Of a stretch of 64,000 bases of DNA, positions 47,804-57,400 are shown piece after piece; position 1 is the stretch's first letter; every line of letters starts with the position of its first letter. Both the position numbers and the translations under genes were made by a program. The stretch lies in NCBI GenBank assembly GCA_947500775.1, contig CANMTD010000002.1, forward strand, positions 310,001 to 374,000. The letters run 5' to 3'. The DNA is from an uncultured Paracoccaceae bacterium (lineage in GTDB: Bacteria > Pseudomonadota > Alphaproteobacteria > Rhodobacterales > Rhodobacteraceae). Below the pieces are notes generated by a model. That model worked only from the letters and a program-made list of their open reading frames with translations. It did no database searches and was not told where the DNA came from.

Positions 47804-48636
47804 GCCCGGTCTGGAACCCCGACGACGTTCCGCCGCCGCCCGCTCAGCCGATCACAGCGGCGGGGTGGCTGCGGGTGCTTTGGCGCGGTGGTCTGCTGAT
47901 CGCACTGATCCTGAGCTGCCTGTTGCTGTTGCTGCTGGTGCGGCTGGTTGAACGCCCGCTGTATGGTCTGCGCCGCCCGCTGACACCGCATATCACCCAG
48001 TTTGTCTGCCGCTCGGCCTTTGTCATTCTGCGCATGCCCTACCGGATGACCGGCAGTCTGATGACCGAACCCGGCGCGGTGGTTGCCAATCACGCAAGCT
48101 GGCTGGACATCTTCACGCTGAACGCCCGCAAGCGCATCTATTTCGTGTCGAAATCCGAGGTCGCGGGCTGGCCCGGGATCGGCGCGCTGGCCCGCGCAAC
48201 CGGCACGGTTTTCATCAACCGCGACCGGCGCGAGGCGCGGGCCCAGACCGCGCTGTTTCAGGCGCGGCTGAAGGCCGGGCACAAGCTGTTGTTCTTTCCC
48301 GAAGGCACCTCGACCGACGGGCAGCGGGTGTTGCCGTTCAAATCGACGCTGTTCGCGGCATTCCTAAGTGATGAGCTGCGCGACACCCTGCATATCCAGC
48401 CGGTGACCGTGGTCTACCGCGCGCCGGATGACGTCGACGAGCCAAGCTTTTACGGCTGGTGGGGGGACATGGGCTTCGGGCCGCATGTGCTGAAGGTTCT
48501 GGCCGCCCGGCGGCAGGGATCAGTCGAGGTGATCTATCATCCGCCGCTTTGTGCTGCGGATTTCACCCACCGCAAGGCGCTGGCGCTGGCCTGCGAAGCG
48601 GCGGTGCGCAGCGGAATGCCCGCCCTGATCGCCTGA
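47800..48636 (+). CDS. olsA: Lyso-ornithine lipid O-acyltransferase
   Basis: A 278-residue PlsC-type acyltransferase with an N-terminal membrane helix (about 30-50), the catalytic NHASWLD (His98, Asp103) and FPEGTSTDG. It adds the second acyl chain to make the phosphate-free membrane lipid ornithine lipid. GTG start overlaps the olsB stop (GTGA), which supports the olsB-olsA assignment over general PlsC. Confidence 0.9.
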   Translation: MSPVWNPDDVPPPPAQPITAAGWLRVLWRGGLLIALILSCLLLLLLVRLVERPLYGLRRPLTPHITQFVCRSAFVILRMPYRMTGSLMTEPGAVVANHASWLDIFTLNARKRIYFVSKSEVAGWPGIGALARATGTVFINRDRREARAQTALFQARLKAGHKLLFFPEGTSTDGQRVLPFKSTLFAAFLSDELRDTLHIQPVTVVYRAPDDVDEPSFYGWWGDMGFGPHVLKVLAARRQGSVEVIYHPPLCAADFTHRKALALACEAAVRSGMPALIA

Positions 48637-48643
48637 AAGGCGC

Positions 48644-49828
48644 TTAGCGCCCCAGCTCCTTCATTCCGCGTTCGATCCCCTGCAGGGTCATCGGGACCAT
48701 CCGATCCTCGAATATCTCGCGGATCATCTGCACCGATTGGGTATGTCGCCAATGGGGTTCGGGCAGGGGGTTCAGCCACAGATGGGCGGGCCATTGGGCG
48801 CGGGCGCGTTGCAGCCAGACCTGGCCTGCCTCCTGGTTCCAATGCTCATTCGCGCCGCCGGGCATCGCAACCTCGTAAGGTGACATCGAGGCATCGCCGA
48901 CAAAGATACATTTGTAATCCGGCCCATAGGTGCGCAGCACCTCGTCCGTCGGAATCTGAGCGTTCCAGCGGCGGGCGTTGTCACGCCACACGCCTTCGTA
49001 CAGGCAATTGTGGAAATAGTAATATTCAAGGTGTTTGAATTCGGCGCGGGCGGCGGAAAACAACTCTTCGACCAGTTTGATATAGGGGTCCATCGACCCG
49101 CCCACATCCAGAAACAACAGCACCTTGACCGCGTTGCGCCGTTCGGGTCGGGTTTGCACATCCAGATAGCCGTGATCGGCGGTGGCGCGGATCGTGCCGT
49201 CCAGGTCCAGTTCCTCGGCGGCGCCATCGCGGGCCCAGCGGCGCAGGCGTTTCAGCGCCACCTTGATGTTGCGGGTGCCCAGTTCGACGGTATCGTCGAA
49301 ATTGCGAAACTCGCGTTTGTCCCAGACCTTGACCGCGCGCTGGTGGCGCGATTCGTCCTGACCGATGCGCACGCCTTCGGGGTTGTAGCCATAGGCGCCG
49401 AAGGGCGAGGTGCCCGCCGTGCCGATCCATTTGCTGCCGCCCTGATGGCGGCCCTGCTGTTCCTTCAGCCGTTCGCGCAGCGTGTCCATCAGCTTGTCGA
49501 ACCCGCCCAGCGCCTTGATCTCGGCCATTTCTTCCGGGCTCAGGTGCTTTTCGGCCATTTTCTCCAGCCAGTCCTGCGGCAGGTCCACGGATTCCAGCAC
49601 CTGTTCGATCCCGATATTTTGCAGGCCCTCAAAGCTTTTGGCAAAGGCGCGGTCGAACCGGTCCAAATGGCGTTCGTCTTTGACCATCGCGGTGCGGGCC
49701 AGATAGTAGAACCCTTCGATGTCATAGGTGACAAGGCCACGGCTGACGCCCTCCAGAAACCCAAGGTATTCGCGCAGGGAAACCGGGATGCCGGTATCGC
49801 GCAGGGTCTGAAAGAACGGCAGAAACAT
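48644..49828 (-). CDS. VWA domain protein (CoxE-like)
   Basis: A 394-residue protein. The C-terminal half (from about residue 210) is a von Willebrand A domain with the metal-site motif DVGGSMD; the usual DxSxS has Gly at the third position. The N-terminal half is helical. It commonly pairs with a MoxR AAA+ ATPase, here encoded at 51877-52716 on the same strand, and the pair is thought to act as a chaperone for metal-enzyme assembly or membrane stress. The substrate is unknown. Confidence 0.88.
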   Translation of the reverse strand: MFLPFFQTLRDTGIPVSLREYLGFLEGVSRGLVTYDIEGFYYLARTAMVKDERHLDRFDRAFAKSFEGLQNIGIEQVLESVDLPQDWLEKMAEKHLSPEEMAEIKALGGFDKLMDTLRERLKEQQGRHQGGSKWIGTAGTSPFGAYGYNPEGVRIGQDESRHQRAVKVWDKREFRNFDDTVELGTRNIKVALKRLRRWARDGAAEELDLDGTIRATADHGYLDVQTRPERRNAVKVLLFLDVGGSMDPYIKLVEELFSAARAEFKHLEYYYFHNCLYEGVWRDNARRWNAQIPTDEVLRTYGPDYKCIFVGDASMSPYEVAMPGGANEHWNQEAGQVWLQRARAQWPAHLWLNPLPEPHWRHTQSVQMIREIFEDRMVPMTLQGIERGMKELGR

Positions 49829-49831
49829 GGG

Positions 49832-49996
49832 CTACAGCAGACGTTCCACAAAGATCGTGACAAACAGGCCCAGCAGGGCAAAGGCGATGCCGTACCCGGC
49901 GGCATATTGCGCCATGTCCAGCCCGGTGCCCTTGCGCCGTTTGGCGATGGTGGCGCCCCAGGCGATGCCACATAAAAGGCCAGCAATAACGATCAT
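49832..49996 (-). CDS. Small two-helix membrane protein
   Basis: A 54-residue protein, MIVIAGLLCGIAWGATIAKRR..., with two hydrophobic segments separated by KRRKGTGLD. Start at 49996 fits membrane topology and overlaps the stop of the DUF2927 gene upstream by four bases. It ends three bases before the VWA gene start. I do not know its function. Confidence 0.7.
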   Translation of the reverse strand: MIVIAGLLCGIAWGATIAKRRKGTGLDMAQYAAGYGIAFALLGLFVTIFVERLL

Positions 49997-51360
49997 GTCT
50001 GTCTCCGGGTTCCAAGAGCCGCAATTTCGCGCAGGCGTATCCGCACCTCGCGATCCGATCCAAAGCCATAGCGCGCCCACCCCAGACTGTCGAGCCGAAC
50101 GGCGCGTGCCTCGGCCGGGCGGTTCAGCGCGTCCAGCGCTTCGGCCTTGATCATCATCATCGTGGCCATCAGCGCGGCGTTCTGCGCCTGTGCCACGGGC
50201 GGCAGGTAGGTGTTGATCAGGGTCAGGGCCACATCGGGCTGGCCCGAAGACAGCGCAAAGGCCGACAGATGCAGCGACACATGCGCGGCCTGAAGCTCGG
50301 TCCCCGGCAGGTTGTCATAGATATCAGAGGCTTGCAGGAAAGCCGACAGCGCGCGGTCGGGGTCGTCGGGCAGAACCATCCGGCCCTGCACGAACAGGCT
50401 GAACGCCAGCCGGCTGTCGCGCCATCCCTGTTGCGCCGCAATGGCAACGGCGGCATTGGCGGCGTTGCGACGGCGGGCACGGCCCGCCCCCGGACCCAGC
50501 GCGGTTTCGATGGCGTCGATCCAGGGACGCGGCGTTTTTGCCAGCAGGGGGCCGCTGGGGCGTTGCCCGCGCGGGTTCAGACGCGCCAGAACCGCCGGCA
50601 AACGGGCCGCGACCTGCGACCGGGACATGCCGTTTTGCAATTCCGGCGCGTAGTACACCCGCAGGATCAGCATGTCGAACCCGGTCAGCACCGTGTGGAA
50701 ATTATCGTCGTTAAAGACACTGTCGGGCAGCCGGTAAAGATCGTTCAGCGGCCCCAGCGCCTGCGCCAGTTCTTCGTGCAGACAGTCGCGCACCTCTTGC
50801 GGGCTGACGTCATTGGGCAGGAAGATCGCGGCGCGGGTACGGGTGGTCAGCGTGGCCCAATCGACGATTTGCGACCGGCGCTGGCGTTTGTAATCGGCCC
50901 ATGTCGTGACCCGTGGCACCACGAAACAGGCGGCCTGCGGCACCAGCCGCTGCAAGGTGCTGCGGGGCAGGGCCTCGATCGTGATATTGGCCTCTTCGTC
51001 CGGGCCGACCTGCCGGATGGAAATGCCCGCCTCGGACCGCAGGCGCGTTAGCAGCGCGTTCAGATCGGGCGCAAGGCTGGCGGGCGGGTTGCCGGTAACG
51101 CGCACCGTGACCGTGCCGGAAAACCGCGTCATCACCGGCACGGTGCGGCCGCTTTCCATTTCAAATGTCAGGTCCAGAAAATCCCGCGCGATGGCAGCGT
51201 TGGACCGGGCGGGCGCCGTGACCCGCGGGGCGGAAAAGGTTTTCATCGGCGGTAGCGCCTGCGTCGCCTCATTACGTTCCGGGACCTCGGTCACGGTGGC
51301 GGTGCCGCAGGCGCCCAGGACCAGACAGGCCAGAACGGCAAGGTGACGGGTCACTCTCAT
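49993..51360 (-). CDS. DUF2927 lipoprotein
   Basis: A 455-residue protein with a lipobox (LGAC, Cys19), so it is likely a lipoprotein. Residues 50-270 are DUF2927, a putative metallopeptidase-like domain (DCLHEELAQALGPLNDLYRL contains an HEE motif). The C-terminal 170 residues are helical, TPR-like (ASDIYDNLPG, LINTYLPPVAQAQNA). Its role is unknown. It overlaps the acetyltransferase gene upstream by four bases. Confidence 0.8.
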   Translation of the reverse strand: MRVTRHLAVLACLVLGACGTATVTEVPERNEATQALPPMKTFSAPRVTAPARSNAAIARDFLDLTFEMESGRTVPVMTRFSGTVTVRVTGNPPASLAPDLNALLTRLRSEAGISIRQVGPDEEANITIEALPRSTLQRLVPQAACFVVPRVTTWADYKRQRRSQIVDWATLTTRTRAAIFLPNDVSPQEVRDCLHEELAQALGPLNDLYRLPDSVFNDDNFHTVLTGFDMLILRVYYAPELQNGMSRSQVAARLPAVLARLNPRGQRPSGPLLAKTPRPWIDAIETALGPGAGRARRRNAANAAVAIAAQQGWRDSRLAFSLFVQGRMVLPDDPDRALSAFLQASDIYDNLPGTELQAAHVSLHLSAFALSSGQPDVALTLINTYLPPVAQAQNAALMATMMMIKAEALDALNRPAEARAVRLDSLGWARYGFGSDREVRIRLREIAALGTRRQT

Positions 51361-51803
51361 CCGCGCACGTATTTTATAAAGGGGGTTTTGCTGCCGATCT
51401 GATCGTACAGCCGCCGGGCGGTGGTGTTGAAATCCTGTGTCAGCCAGTAAACGGCGGGGGCGCCCGCCTTGTCCGCCTCGGTATACACGGCCTCGATCAA
51501 GGCGCGGCCCACGCCCATACCGCGTACGTCGGGATCGGCGTAAAGGTCCTGCAGGTAACAGACGTTTTCGACCTTCCAGCCGTGGCGGTGAAACAGATAG
51601 TGGACCAACCCCACCGGGCGCCCGTCCAGCACCGCCAGCAACCCGTTGAAATCCTGCGGATCGTCGCCCAGCATCCGCGCAAAGCTGCTGTGATAGACTG
51701 CGTCGTCCACGGACGACTCATAGAACGTCAGATAATCGGTCCACAACCGCCGCCAGTGCGGTTTGTCGACTTCGGTCAGTGGGCGGATCACGAGATCGGG
51801 CAT
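51357..51803 (-). CDS. GNAT acetyltransferase
   Basis: A 148-residue acetyltransferase beginning MPDLVIRPLTEVDKPHW with the acetyl-CoA motif VRGMGVGRALIEAVY. The substrate is not evident. It is coupled to the DUF2927 gene. Confidence 0.87.
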   Translation of the reverse strand: MPDLVIRPLTEVDKPHWRRLWTDYLTFYESSVDDAVYHSSFARMLGDDPQDFNGLLAVLDGRPVGLVHYLFHRHGWKVENVCYLQDLYADPDVRGMGVGRALIEAVYTEADKAGAPAVYWLTQDFNTTARRLYDQIGSKTPFIKYVRG

Positions 51804-51876
51804 GGCGCAGGCCTTTGGAATAGTGTTTCGTTCAACTTAGAACGGTGGGCGGCAAAGGACGAGGGGCTGCGCGCAT

Positions 51877-52716
51877 TTATCGTTGACGCCGCGCCATGAA
51901 GGCCAGCCGTTCGAAAAGTTGCACATCCTGTTCGTTCTTCAGCAGCGCGCCGTGCAGTTTGGGCAGGGCGTTGGTGCTGTCGCGCTGCAGGTCTTCGGCC
52001 GTCAGATCCTCGGCCAGCAACAGTTTCAGCCAATCCAACACCTCCGAGGTCGAGGGTTTCTTTTTCAGCCCCGCAGTGTCGCGCAATTCGTAGAACTGGG
52101 TCAGCGCCGTGGTCAGCAACCGGTCCTTCAGATCGGGGTAATGCACCGCCACGATCTGTTTCATGGTCTCAAGGTCGGGAAACCGGATATAGTGAAAGAA
52201 ACAGCGCCGCAGAAACGCGTCGGGCAGTTCCTTTTCGTTGTTCGAGGTGATGATCACCACCGGGCGGGTCCGGGCGCGGATGGTTTCGCCGGTCTCATAG
52301 ACGTGAAACTCCATCCGGTCGAGCTCTTGCAGCAGGTCGTTCGGAAACTCGATATCGGCCTTGTCGATCTCATCGATCAGCAGAACGGTTTTGCCCTCTG
52401 CCGCGAAAGCCTGCCACAGCTTGCCCTTGCGGATATAGTTTTTGACGTCATGCACCCGTTCGTCGCCCAGCTGGCTGTCACGCAACCGGCTGACGGCGTC
52501 ATATTCATACAGACCCTGTTGCGCGCGGGTCGTGGATTTGATGTGCCATTCGATCATCGGCAGGCCCAAAGCCGCCGACACCTGACGCGCCAGTTCGGTT
52601 TTGCCTGTGCCCGGTTCCCCCTTTACCAGAAGCGGGCGTTCCAAAGTTACCGCGGCGTTAACAGCGATCGACAGATCATCCGTTGCCACATACGAATCGG
52701 TTCCGGCAAATTTCAT
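51877..52716 (-). CDS. MoxR-family AAA+ ATPase
   Basis: A 279-residue AAA+ protein with Walker A GEPGTGKTE (33-41), Walker B VLLIDEIDKAD and the sensor region ITSNNEKELPDAFLRRCFFHY. It is the likely partner of the VWA protein at 48644 (three genes intervene). MoxR proteins act as chaperones for cofactor insertion or stress control. Confidence 0.92.
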   Translation of the reverse strand: MKFAGTDSYVATDDLSIAVNAAVTLERPLLVKGEPGTGKTELARQVSAALGLPMIEWHIKSTTRAQQGLYEYDAVSRLRDSQLGDERVHDVKNYIRKGKLWQAFAAEGKTVLLIDEIDKADIEFPNDLLQELDRMEFHVYETGETIRARTRPVVIITSNNEKELPDAFLRRCFFHYIRFPDLETMKQIVAVHYPDLKDRLLTTALTQFYELRDTAGLKKKPSTSEVLDWLKLLLAEDLTAEDLQRDSTNALPKLHGALLKNEQDVQLFERLAFMARRQR

Positions 52717-52894
52717 CGTTTTTTCTAACCCCTAGCGTGCGTCATTGAGATGACCTTAGCAGGCCTACAAAATGCCTTGAACCCAACACTATGCTAGTGA
52801 CAACCAAGTCGCATTGGGGTACATGCAGCCGCAGGAGAGCCGGGTGACTGACCTTACGAACACACACGGGCCCGGCCTGCGAAAGGGAGCAGGT

Positions 52895-53317
52895 ATGAAG
52901 GCTGAAGTTTTTTTGCCCGATGATTATCGTCCTGCCGAGGGCGAGCCGTTTATGAACGAATTGCAGCTTGAGTATTTTCGGCGCAAGCTGCTGGCACTGA
53001 AATCCGACCTGATGGACGAAAGCAAACTGACCATCGAAGGTTTGCAGGACGGTACCCGAAATATCCCCGACATTGCCGATCGCGCCAGCGAAGAAACCGA
53101 CCGAGCGTTGGAACTGCGCATTCGCGATCGCCAGCGCAAGCTGGTCGCCAAAATCGAATCGGCCCTGCGCCGGATCGACGAAGGCGAATATGGGTATTGT
53201 CAGGATACGGGCGAACCGATTTCGTTGAAACGGTTGGATGCGCGGCCCACGACCACCCTGAGCCTTGAGGCGCAGGAACGTCATGAGCGGCGGGAAAAAG
53301 TTCACCGCGACGACTAA
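52895..53317 (+). CDS. dksA: RNA polymerase-binding factor DksA
   Basis: A 140-residue DksA: coiled coil with the tip motif DIADRA (Asp59, Asp62, Ala64), and a globular C-terminal part. Of the four zinc-finger cysteines only Cys102 remains; the others are Thr105, Ala117 and Thr120. A functional DksA of this low-cysteine kind has been reported from Rhodobacter sphaeroides. It works with ppGpp at stringent promoters. The start at 52895 follows AAGGGAGCAGG and drops 27 implausible residues of the longer frame. Confidence 0.93.
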   Translation: MKAEVFLPDDYRPAEGEPFMNELQLEYFRRKLLALKSDLMDESKLTIEGLQDGTRNIPDIADRASEETDRALELRIRDRQRKLVAKIESALRRIDEGEYGYCQDTGEPISLKRLDARPTTTLSLEAQERHERREKVHRDD

Positions 53318-53344
53318 GGTTTCGGGGAAAACGGATACGATCAG

Positions 53345-53376
53345 ACACCGGGGCCCAGCGCCCCGGTGTTTGTTTC
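53345..53376 (+). terminator. Rho-independent terminator of dksA
   Basis: ACACCGGGGC pairs with GCCCCGGTGT (10 bp, perfect) around a 5-base loop, followed by TTGTTT. It lies between dksA and the monooxygenase gene. Confidence 0.88.
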
Positions 53377-53390
53377 AAGGGGATGATACT

Positions 53391-54563
53391 GTGCTGATTG
53401 GCCGCGAAATTACGGTTCTGGGGGGGGGCATTGCCGGGCTGGCGGTGTCGATCGCCTTGGCCCGCCGGGGCGCGCAAGTCACCGTTCTGGAACAGGCCGA
53501 AGCCATCCGCGAAGTCGGCGCCGGGTTGCAGATCAGCCCCAATGGGGTCGTGGTTCTGCGCGCGCTTGGGCTGGGCGATGCGCTTGCCGAATGCGGGGTC
53601 CGGGCCGAAGGCGTGGCGCTGCGCGATTACCGTGCCGGGCGGGCGGTGGTGCAGCTGGACCTGACACAGACGCCCGTGCCCTATTATTTTCTGCACCGCG
53701 CCGATCTGATTGACATGCTGGCCACTGCCGCGCGCGCCGCCGGGGTCAAACTGCGGCTGTTGCACCGGGCGACCGGATTGGAACTGACCGACGATGGCGC
53801 CTGTCTGACCACCGATCTGGGCGCGCGGCTGAAGACGCCGTTGCTGATCGGGGCGGATGGCGGCCGGTCGCTGGTGCGGGCCAGGCTTAACGGCGTCGCA
53901 AAGCCGTTTTTCACGCGGCAGGTCGCCTGGCGGGCGGTGGTGCCCGCCGATGGCGATGCCGCCCCGGTGGCGACGGTCCACATGGGCCCCGGACGGCATC
54001 TGGTCAGCTATCCGCTGCGCGGCGGGGCCGATCTGAACATCGTGGCGGTCGAAGAACGCGCCGCCTGGACCGACGAAGGCTGGTATCATCGCGATGATCC
54101 GGACAACCTGCGCGCCGCCTTTGCAGGCTTCGCGCCGCGCGTGCAGGCCATGCTGGCGCGGGTCGACAAGGTGCATCTGTGGGGGCTGCATCGCCATCCG
54201 GTTGCCCAACACTGGCACAAGGGGCCGGCGGTGATTCTGGGCGACGCGGCCCATCCGACGCTGCCGTTTCTGGCCCAGGGTGCCAATATGGCACTGGAGG
54301 ATGCCTGGGTTCTGGCCGCCGCACTGGCCGCCCATGACACGACCGGCGCCGCCTTTGCCGCCTATCAGGCTGCGCGCCGCGACCGCTGTGCCCGGATCGT
54401 GGACACAGCATCGAAAAACGCGCGCAACTATCACCTGAGCTTCCCGCCGCTGCGCTTTGCCGCGCATTCGGCGCTGCGGCTGGCAGGGGCGATGGCGCCG
54501 GACCGGATGCTGGGCCGGTTCGATTGGCTTTACGGGCATGATGTGACCACGCAAACCCCGTAA
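53391..54563 (+). CDS. FAD-dependent monooxygenase (salicylate hydroxylase-like)
   Basis: A 390-residue class A flavin monooxygenase: GGGIAGLAVSIALARRG (FAD), HRADLIDML, GADGGRS and GDAAHPTLPFLAQGANMALEDA. Substrate is unknown; relatives hydroxylate aromatic acids. The GTG start at 53391 follows AAGGGG; the frame continues upstream into dksA but lacks supporting features there. No aromatic ring-cleavage gene is nearby. Confidence 0.88.
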   Translation: MLIGREITVLGGGIAGLAVSIALARRGAQVTVLEQAEAIREVGAGLQISPNGVVVLRALGLGDALAECGVRAEGVALRDYRAGRAVVQLDLTQTPVPYYFLHRADLIDMLATAARAAGVKLRLLHRATGLELTDDGACLTTDLGARLKTPLLIGADGGRSLVRARLNGVAKPFFTRQVAWRAVVPADGDAAPVATVHMGPGRHLVSYPLRGGADLNIVAVEERAAWTDEGWYHRDDPDNLRAAFAGFAPRVQAMLARVDKVHLWGLHRHPVAQHWHKGPAVILGDAAHPTLPFLAQGANMALEDAWVLAAALAAHDTTGAAFAAYQAARRDRCARIVDTASKNARNYHLSFPPLRFAAHSALRLAGAMAPDRMLGRFDWLYGHDVTTQTP

Positions 54564-54634
54564 ACCGGGGCTGGTCATGGCGGTCGGGCCGTCTAAGGTA
54601 TCGCTGAACAGATCACGGCAAGGAGGCCGCATCA

Positions 54635-55600
54635 ATGGCATTGGAAGACGCGAAAACAGATGTGGATGGCGCCATCACCCGCAAGACTCATCGCGGGCTG
54701 TCGTTTGAAAACACTTTTGGCGGGGTCACCAGTTTCCTGCGCCGCAGCTATACCAAGGATCTGACCGGCGTCGATCTGGCGGTCACCGGTATCCCCTTTG
54801 ATCTGGCCGTTACCAACCGGCCCGGCACCCGGCTGGGGCCGCGCGCGATCCGCGAGGCGTCGACCCTGCAGGCGCCCGATGCGCCCTATGGCTGGGGGTT
54901 CAACCCGGTCGATGAATTCGACATCGTCGATTACGGCGACATGGCGTTTGATTACGCACAGATTGCGGATTTCCCGGCGGCATTGACCCGGCACATCACG
55001 GGCATCCTGAATGCAGGCGCGGCCAGCCTGACGCTGGGCGGCGACCACTATATCTCATTCCCGATCCTGCGCGCCTATGCCGAAAAATTCGGGCCGCTGT
55101 CGCTGGTGCAATTCGATGCGCATTCGGACACATGGGTCGATGATGATTTCGACCGGATCGACCACGGAACCATGTTCTACAAGGCGGTCAAGGCGGGGCT
55201 GATCGATCCCGCGCGCTCGGTCCAGATCGGCATTCGCACCGACAACCCCGATACGATGGGCGTTCACATTATCGATGCCCGCGAGGTGCATGAGATGGGG
55301 ACCCGCGCCGCCGTCGAGAAAATCAAATCGGTGGTCGGCGATCACCCGACCTATGTCAGTTTCGATATCGACGCGCTGGACCCGGCCTTTGCGCCCGGCA
55401 CCGGTACCCCGGTCTGGGGCGGGCTGAGCAGCGCGCAGGCCGCGGCGATGCTGCGCGATCTGGCCGGGATCAACATGGTCGGCGGCGATGTGGTCGAAGT
55501 GTCGCCGCCCTTTGACACCACCGGGGCCACGGCGATTGCCGGGGCGCATGTGGCCGTCGCCCTGATGTGCCTGTGGTGCTGGAACAAACGCAACCGATGA
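54635..55600 (+). CDS. speB: Agmatinase (ureohydrolase family)
   Basis: A 321-residue manganese ureohydrolase: GGDHYIS, FDAHSDTW, SFDIDALDPAFAPGTGTPVWGG and GGDVVEVSPPFD carry the metal ligands. It would split agmatine to putrescine and urea, or a related guanidino compound. No substrate-specific residue was checked, so guanidinobutyrase or a similar activity is possible. CAAGGAGG precedes the ATG. Confidence 0.87.
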   Translation: MALEDAKTDVDGAITRKTHRGLSFENTFGGVTSFLRRSYTKDLTGVDLAVTGIPFDLAVTNRPGTRLGPRAIREASTLQAPDAPYGWGFNPVDEFDIVDYGDMAFDYAQIADFPAALTRHITGILNAGAASLTLGGDHYISFPILRAYAEKFGPLSLVQFDAHSDTWVDDDFDRIDHGTMFYKAVKAGLIDPARSVQIGIRTDNPDTMGVHIIDAREVHEMGTRAAVEKIKSVVGDHPTYVSFDIDALDPAFAPGTGTPVWGGLSSAQAAAMLRDLAGINMVGGDVVEVSPPFDTTGATAIAGAHVAVALMCLWCWNKRNR

Positions 55601-56049
55601 TGGGCGCGCGCATGGTGTATCTGCTGATCGGAATTGCGGTTGCTCTGGCGGGGTTGATGCTGTGGGTGCGGCTGGCGCCCAGCGATATCGCGCGCTGGCA
55701 TCAGGCCCCGGAAATCTTGGTGCCGGGGGTGCAGGACCATCCCGGCGGGGTGCGCCTGATCACGGATGTCTATGACCTGCCGCCCTCTGAACTACTGGCA
55801 AAATTTGACCGGATCGCCCGGGCAACGCCGCGCACGCAGGTGTTGGCGGGCGATGTGGGGCAGGGCATGATCACCTATGTCACCCGCTCGGCGTTCTGGG
55901 GGTTTCCCGATTACACCACGGTCAAGGCGATCAAAGATACCGACGGGTCCCGACTGGCGATCAACGCCCGGCTGCGGTTCGGAAAATCAGATTTTGGGGT
56001 AAACAAGGCCCGTGTCACGCGCTGGCTTCAATCGCTCGATCAGGGATGA
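55597..56049 (+). CDS. DUF1499 protein
   Basis: A 150-residue protein with an N-terminal membrane helix (VYLLIGIAVALAGLMLWV) and the DUF1499 domain (ARATPRTQVLAGD, YVTRSAFWGFPDYTTVKA). Function is unknown. The ATG overlaps the speB stop by four bases. Its 3' end overlaps the convergent small secreted-protein gene by 63 bases. Confidence 0.8.
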   Translation: MMGARMVYLLIGIAVALAGLMLWVRLAPSDIARWHQAPEILVPGVQDHPGGVRLITDVYDLPPSELLAKFDRIARATPRTQVLAGDVGQGMITYVTRSAFWGFPDYTTVKAIKDTDGSRLAINARLRFGKSDFGVNKARVTRWLQSLDQG

Positions 56050-56277
56050 CGAGGCGCAGCCTTCGCCGGTATCGCGCCAGATCGGGTTGTTCAACGCCAT
56101 TTCGCAATGGGCCATGAAGGCGCGGCCATCGACATACAGGCAGATGGATTCACCCAGTTCCACCCGGCCGCCTTTGCTGTCGGTGCAATAGCAATCGATG
56201 GTGCGACCACCGGGGGCGATCACATCCGCAATGACCGGGTTTGCCATCAGGCAAAGCAGTAAAATCAGACGTGCCAT
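55987..56277 (-). CDS. Small cysteine-containing secreted protein
   Basis: A 96-residue protein with a signal peptide (MARLILLLCLMANPVIAD). The mature part has five cysteines (CYC, SICLY, AHCEM, EGCAS), likely disulfide bonded. I do not know the family. Its last 20 codons overlap the end of the DUF1499 gene on the other strand. It is divergent from prfA, with 70 bases between the starts. Confidence 0.7.
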   Translation of the reverse strand: MARLILLLCLMANPVIADVIAPGGRTIDCYCTDSKGGRVELGESICLYVDGRAFMAHCEMALNNPIWRDTGEGCASSSLIERLKPARDTGLVYPKI

Positions 56278-56347
56278 TCCTCATATATAGCATATTTTTG
56301 CGCCATTGCGCCCTTGACGCTGCCATGGGCTTGGTCAAAAGAACGTC

Positions 56348-57400
56348 ATGGTTCCCTTTGATAAACTCGATCAGATCACCCAGCGGTTTCAATTCCTTGA
56401 GGCCAAGCTCTCGCAGGGGGCGGATCAGGATTTCGCCCAGATCAGCCGCGAATATGCCGAACTGAAACCGGTGGCCGATGAAATCGCCGCCTATCGGCAG
56501 TTGCTGGACGATATCGCCGAGGCCGAGCAGATGCTGGCCGACCCCGAAATGAAGGCGCTGGCCGAAGAAGAACTGCCGATGCTGCGCGACCGCGTGCCCG
56601 AGCTGGAGCAAGAGCTGCAACTGGCACTGCTGCCCAAGGATGCCGCCGACGCGCGCCCCGCGATCATCGAAATCCGTCCGGGGACGGGCGGGGACGAGGC
56701 TGCATTGTTCGCGGGCGATCTGCTGCGGATGTACCAACGCTATGCCGAGGCGCAGGGCTGGCAGTTCGACATCATCGAAGAGGCGCAAAGCGAATTGGGC
56801 GGCATCAAAGAGGTCGTGGCCAACGTGCGCGGGGCCGGGGTCTTTGCCCGGCTGAAATTCGAATCCGGTGTGCACCGGGTGCAACGGGTGCCGACCACCG
56901 AATCCGGCGGGCGCATCCATACCTCGGCGGCCACCGTCGCCGTGCTGCCCGAGGCCGAAGACGTCGATATCGACATCCCGACCACCGACATCCGCATCGA
57001 CACGATGCGCGCCAGCGGGGCCGGGGGGCAGCACGTCAACACCACCGATTCCGCCGTGCGCATCACCCATATTCCCAGCGGCATCGTCGTGACCAGCTCT
57101 GAGAAATCCCAGCACCGCAACCGTGAAATCGCGATGCAGGTGCTGCGCTCGCGGCTGTATGATCTGGAACGCCAGCGGGTCGATGACGAACGTTCCGCCG
57201 ATCGCAAATCGCAGGTGGGCACGGGCGACCGTTCGGAACGCATCCGGACCTATAATTTCCCGCAAGGTCGGATGACCGACCACCGCATCAACCTGACGCT
57301 TTACAAGCTGGATCAGGTCATGGCGGGCGATCTGGACGAGGTGATCGATGCGCTGATCGCCGACGATCAGGCCCGCAAACTGGCCGAGATGGGCGCGTGA
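56348..57400 (+). CDS. prfA: Peptide chain release factor 1
   Basis: A 350-residue RF1 with the GGQ motif ([12 protein letters not shown], about residue 225) and the class-1 domain pattern ([20 protein letters not shown]). It releases proteins at UAA and UAG. The prmC gene overlaps by four bases, the usual pairing with the enzyme that methylates the GGQ glutamine. Confidence 0.97.
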   Translation: MVPFDKLDQITQRFQFLEAKLSQGADQDFAQISREYAELKPVADEIAAYRQLLDDIAEAEQMLADPEMKALAEEELPMLRDRVPELEQELQLALLPKDAADARPAIIEIRPGTGGDEAALFAGDLLRMYQRYAEAQGWQFDIIEEAQSELGGIKEVVANVRGAGVFARLKFESGVHRVQRVPTTESGGRIHTSAATVAVLPEAEDVDIDIPTTDIRIDTMRASGAGGQHVNTTDSAVRITHIPSGIVVTSSEKSQHRNREIAMQVLRSRLYDLERQRVDDERSADRKSQVGTGDRSERIRTYNFPQGRMTDHRINLTLYKLDQVMAGDLDEVIDALIADDQARKLAEMGA

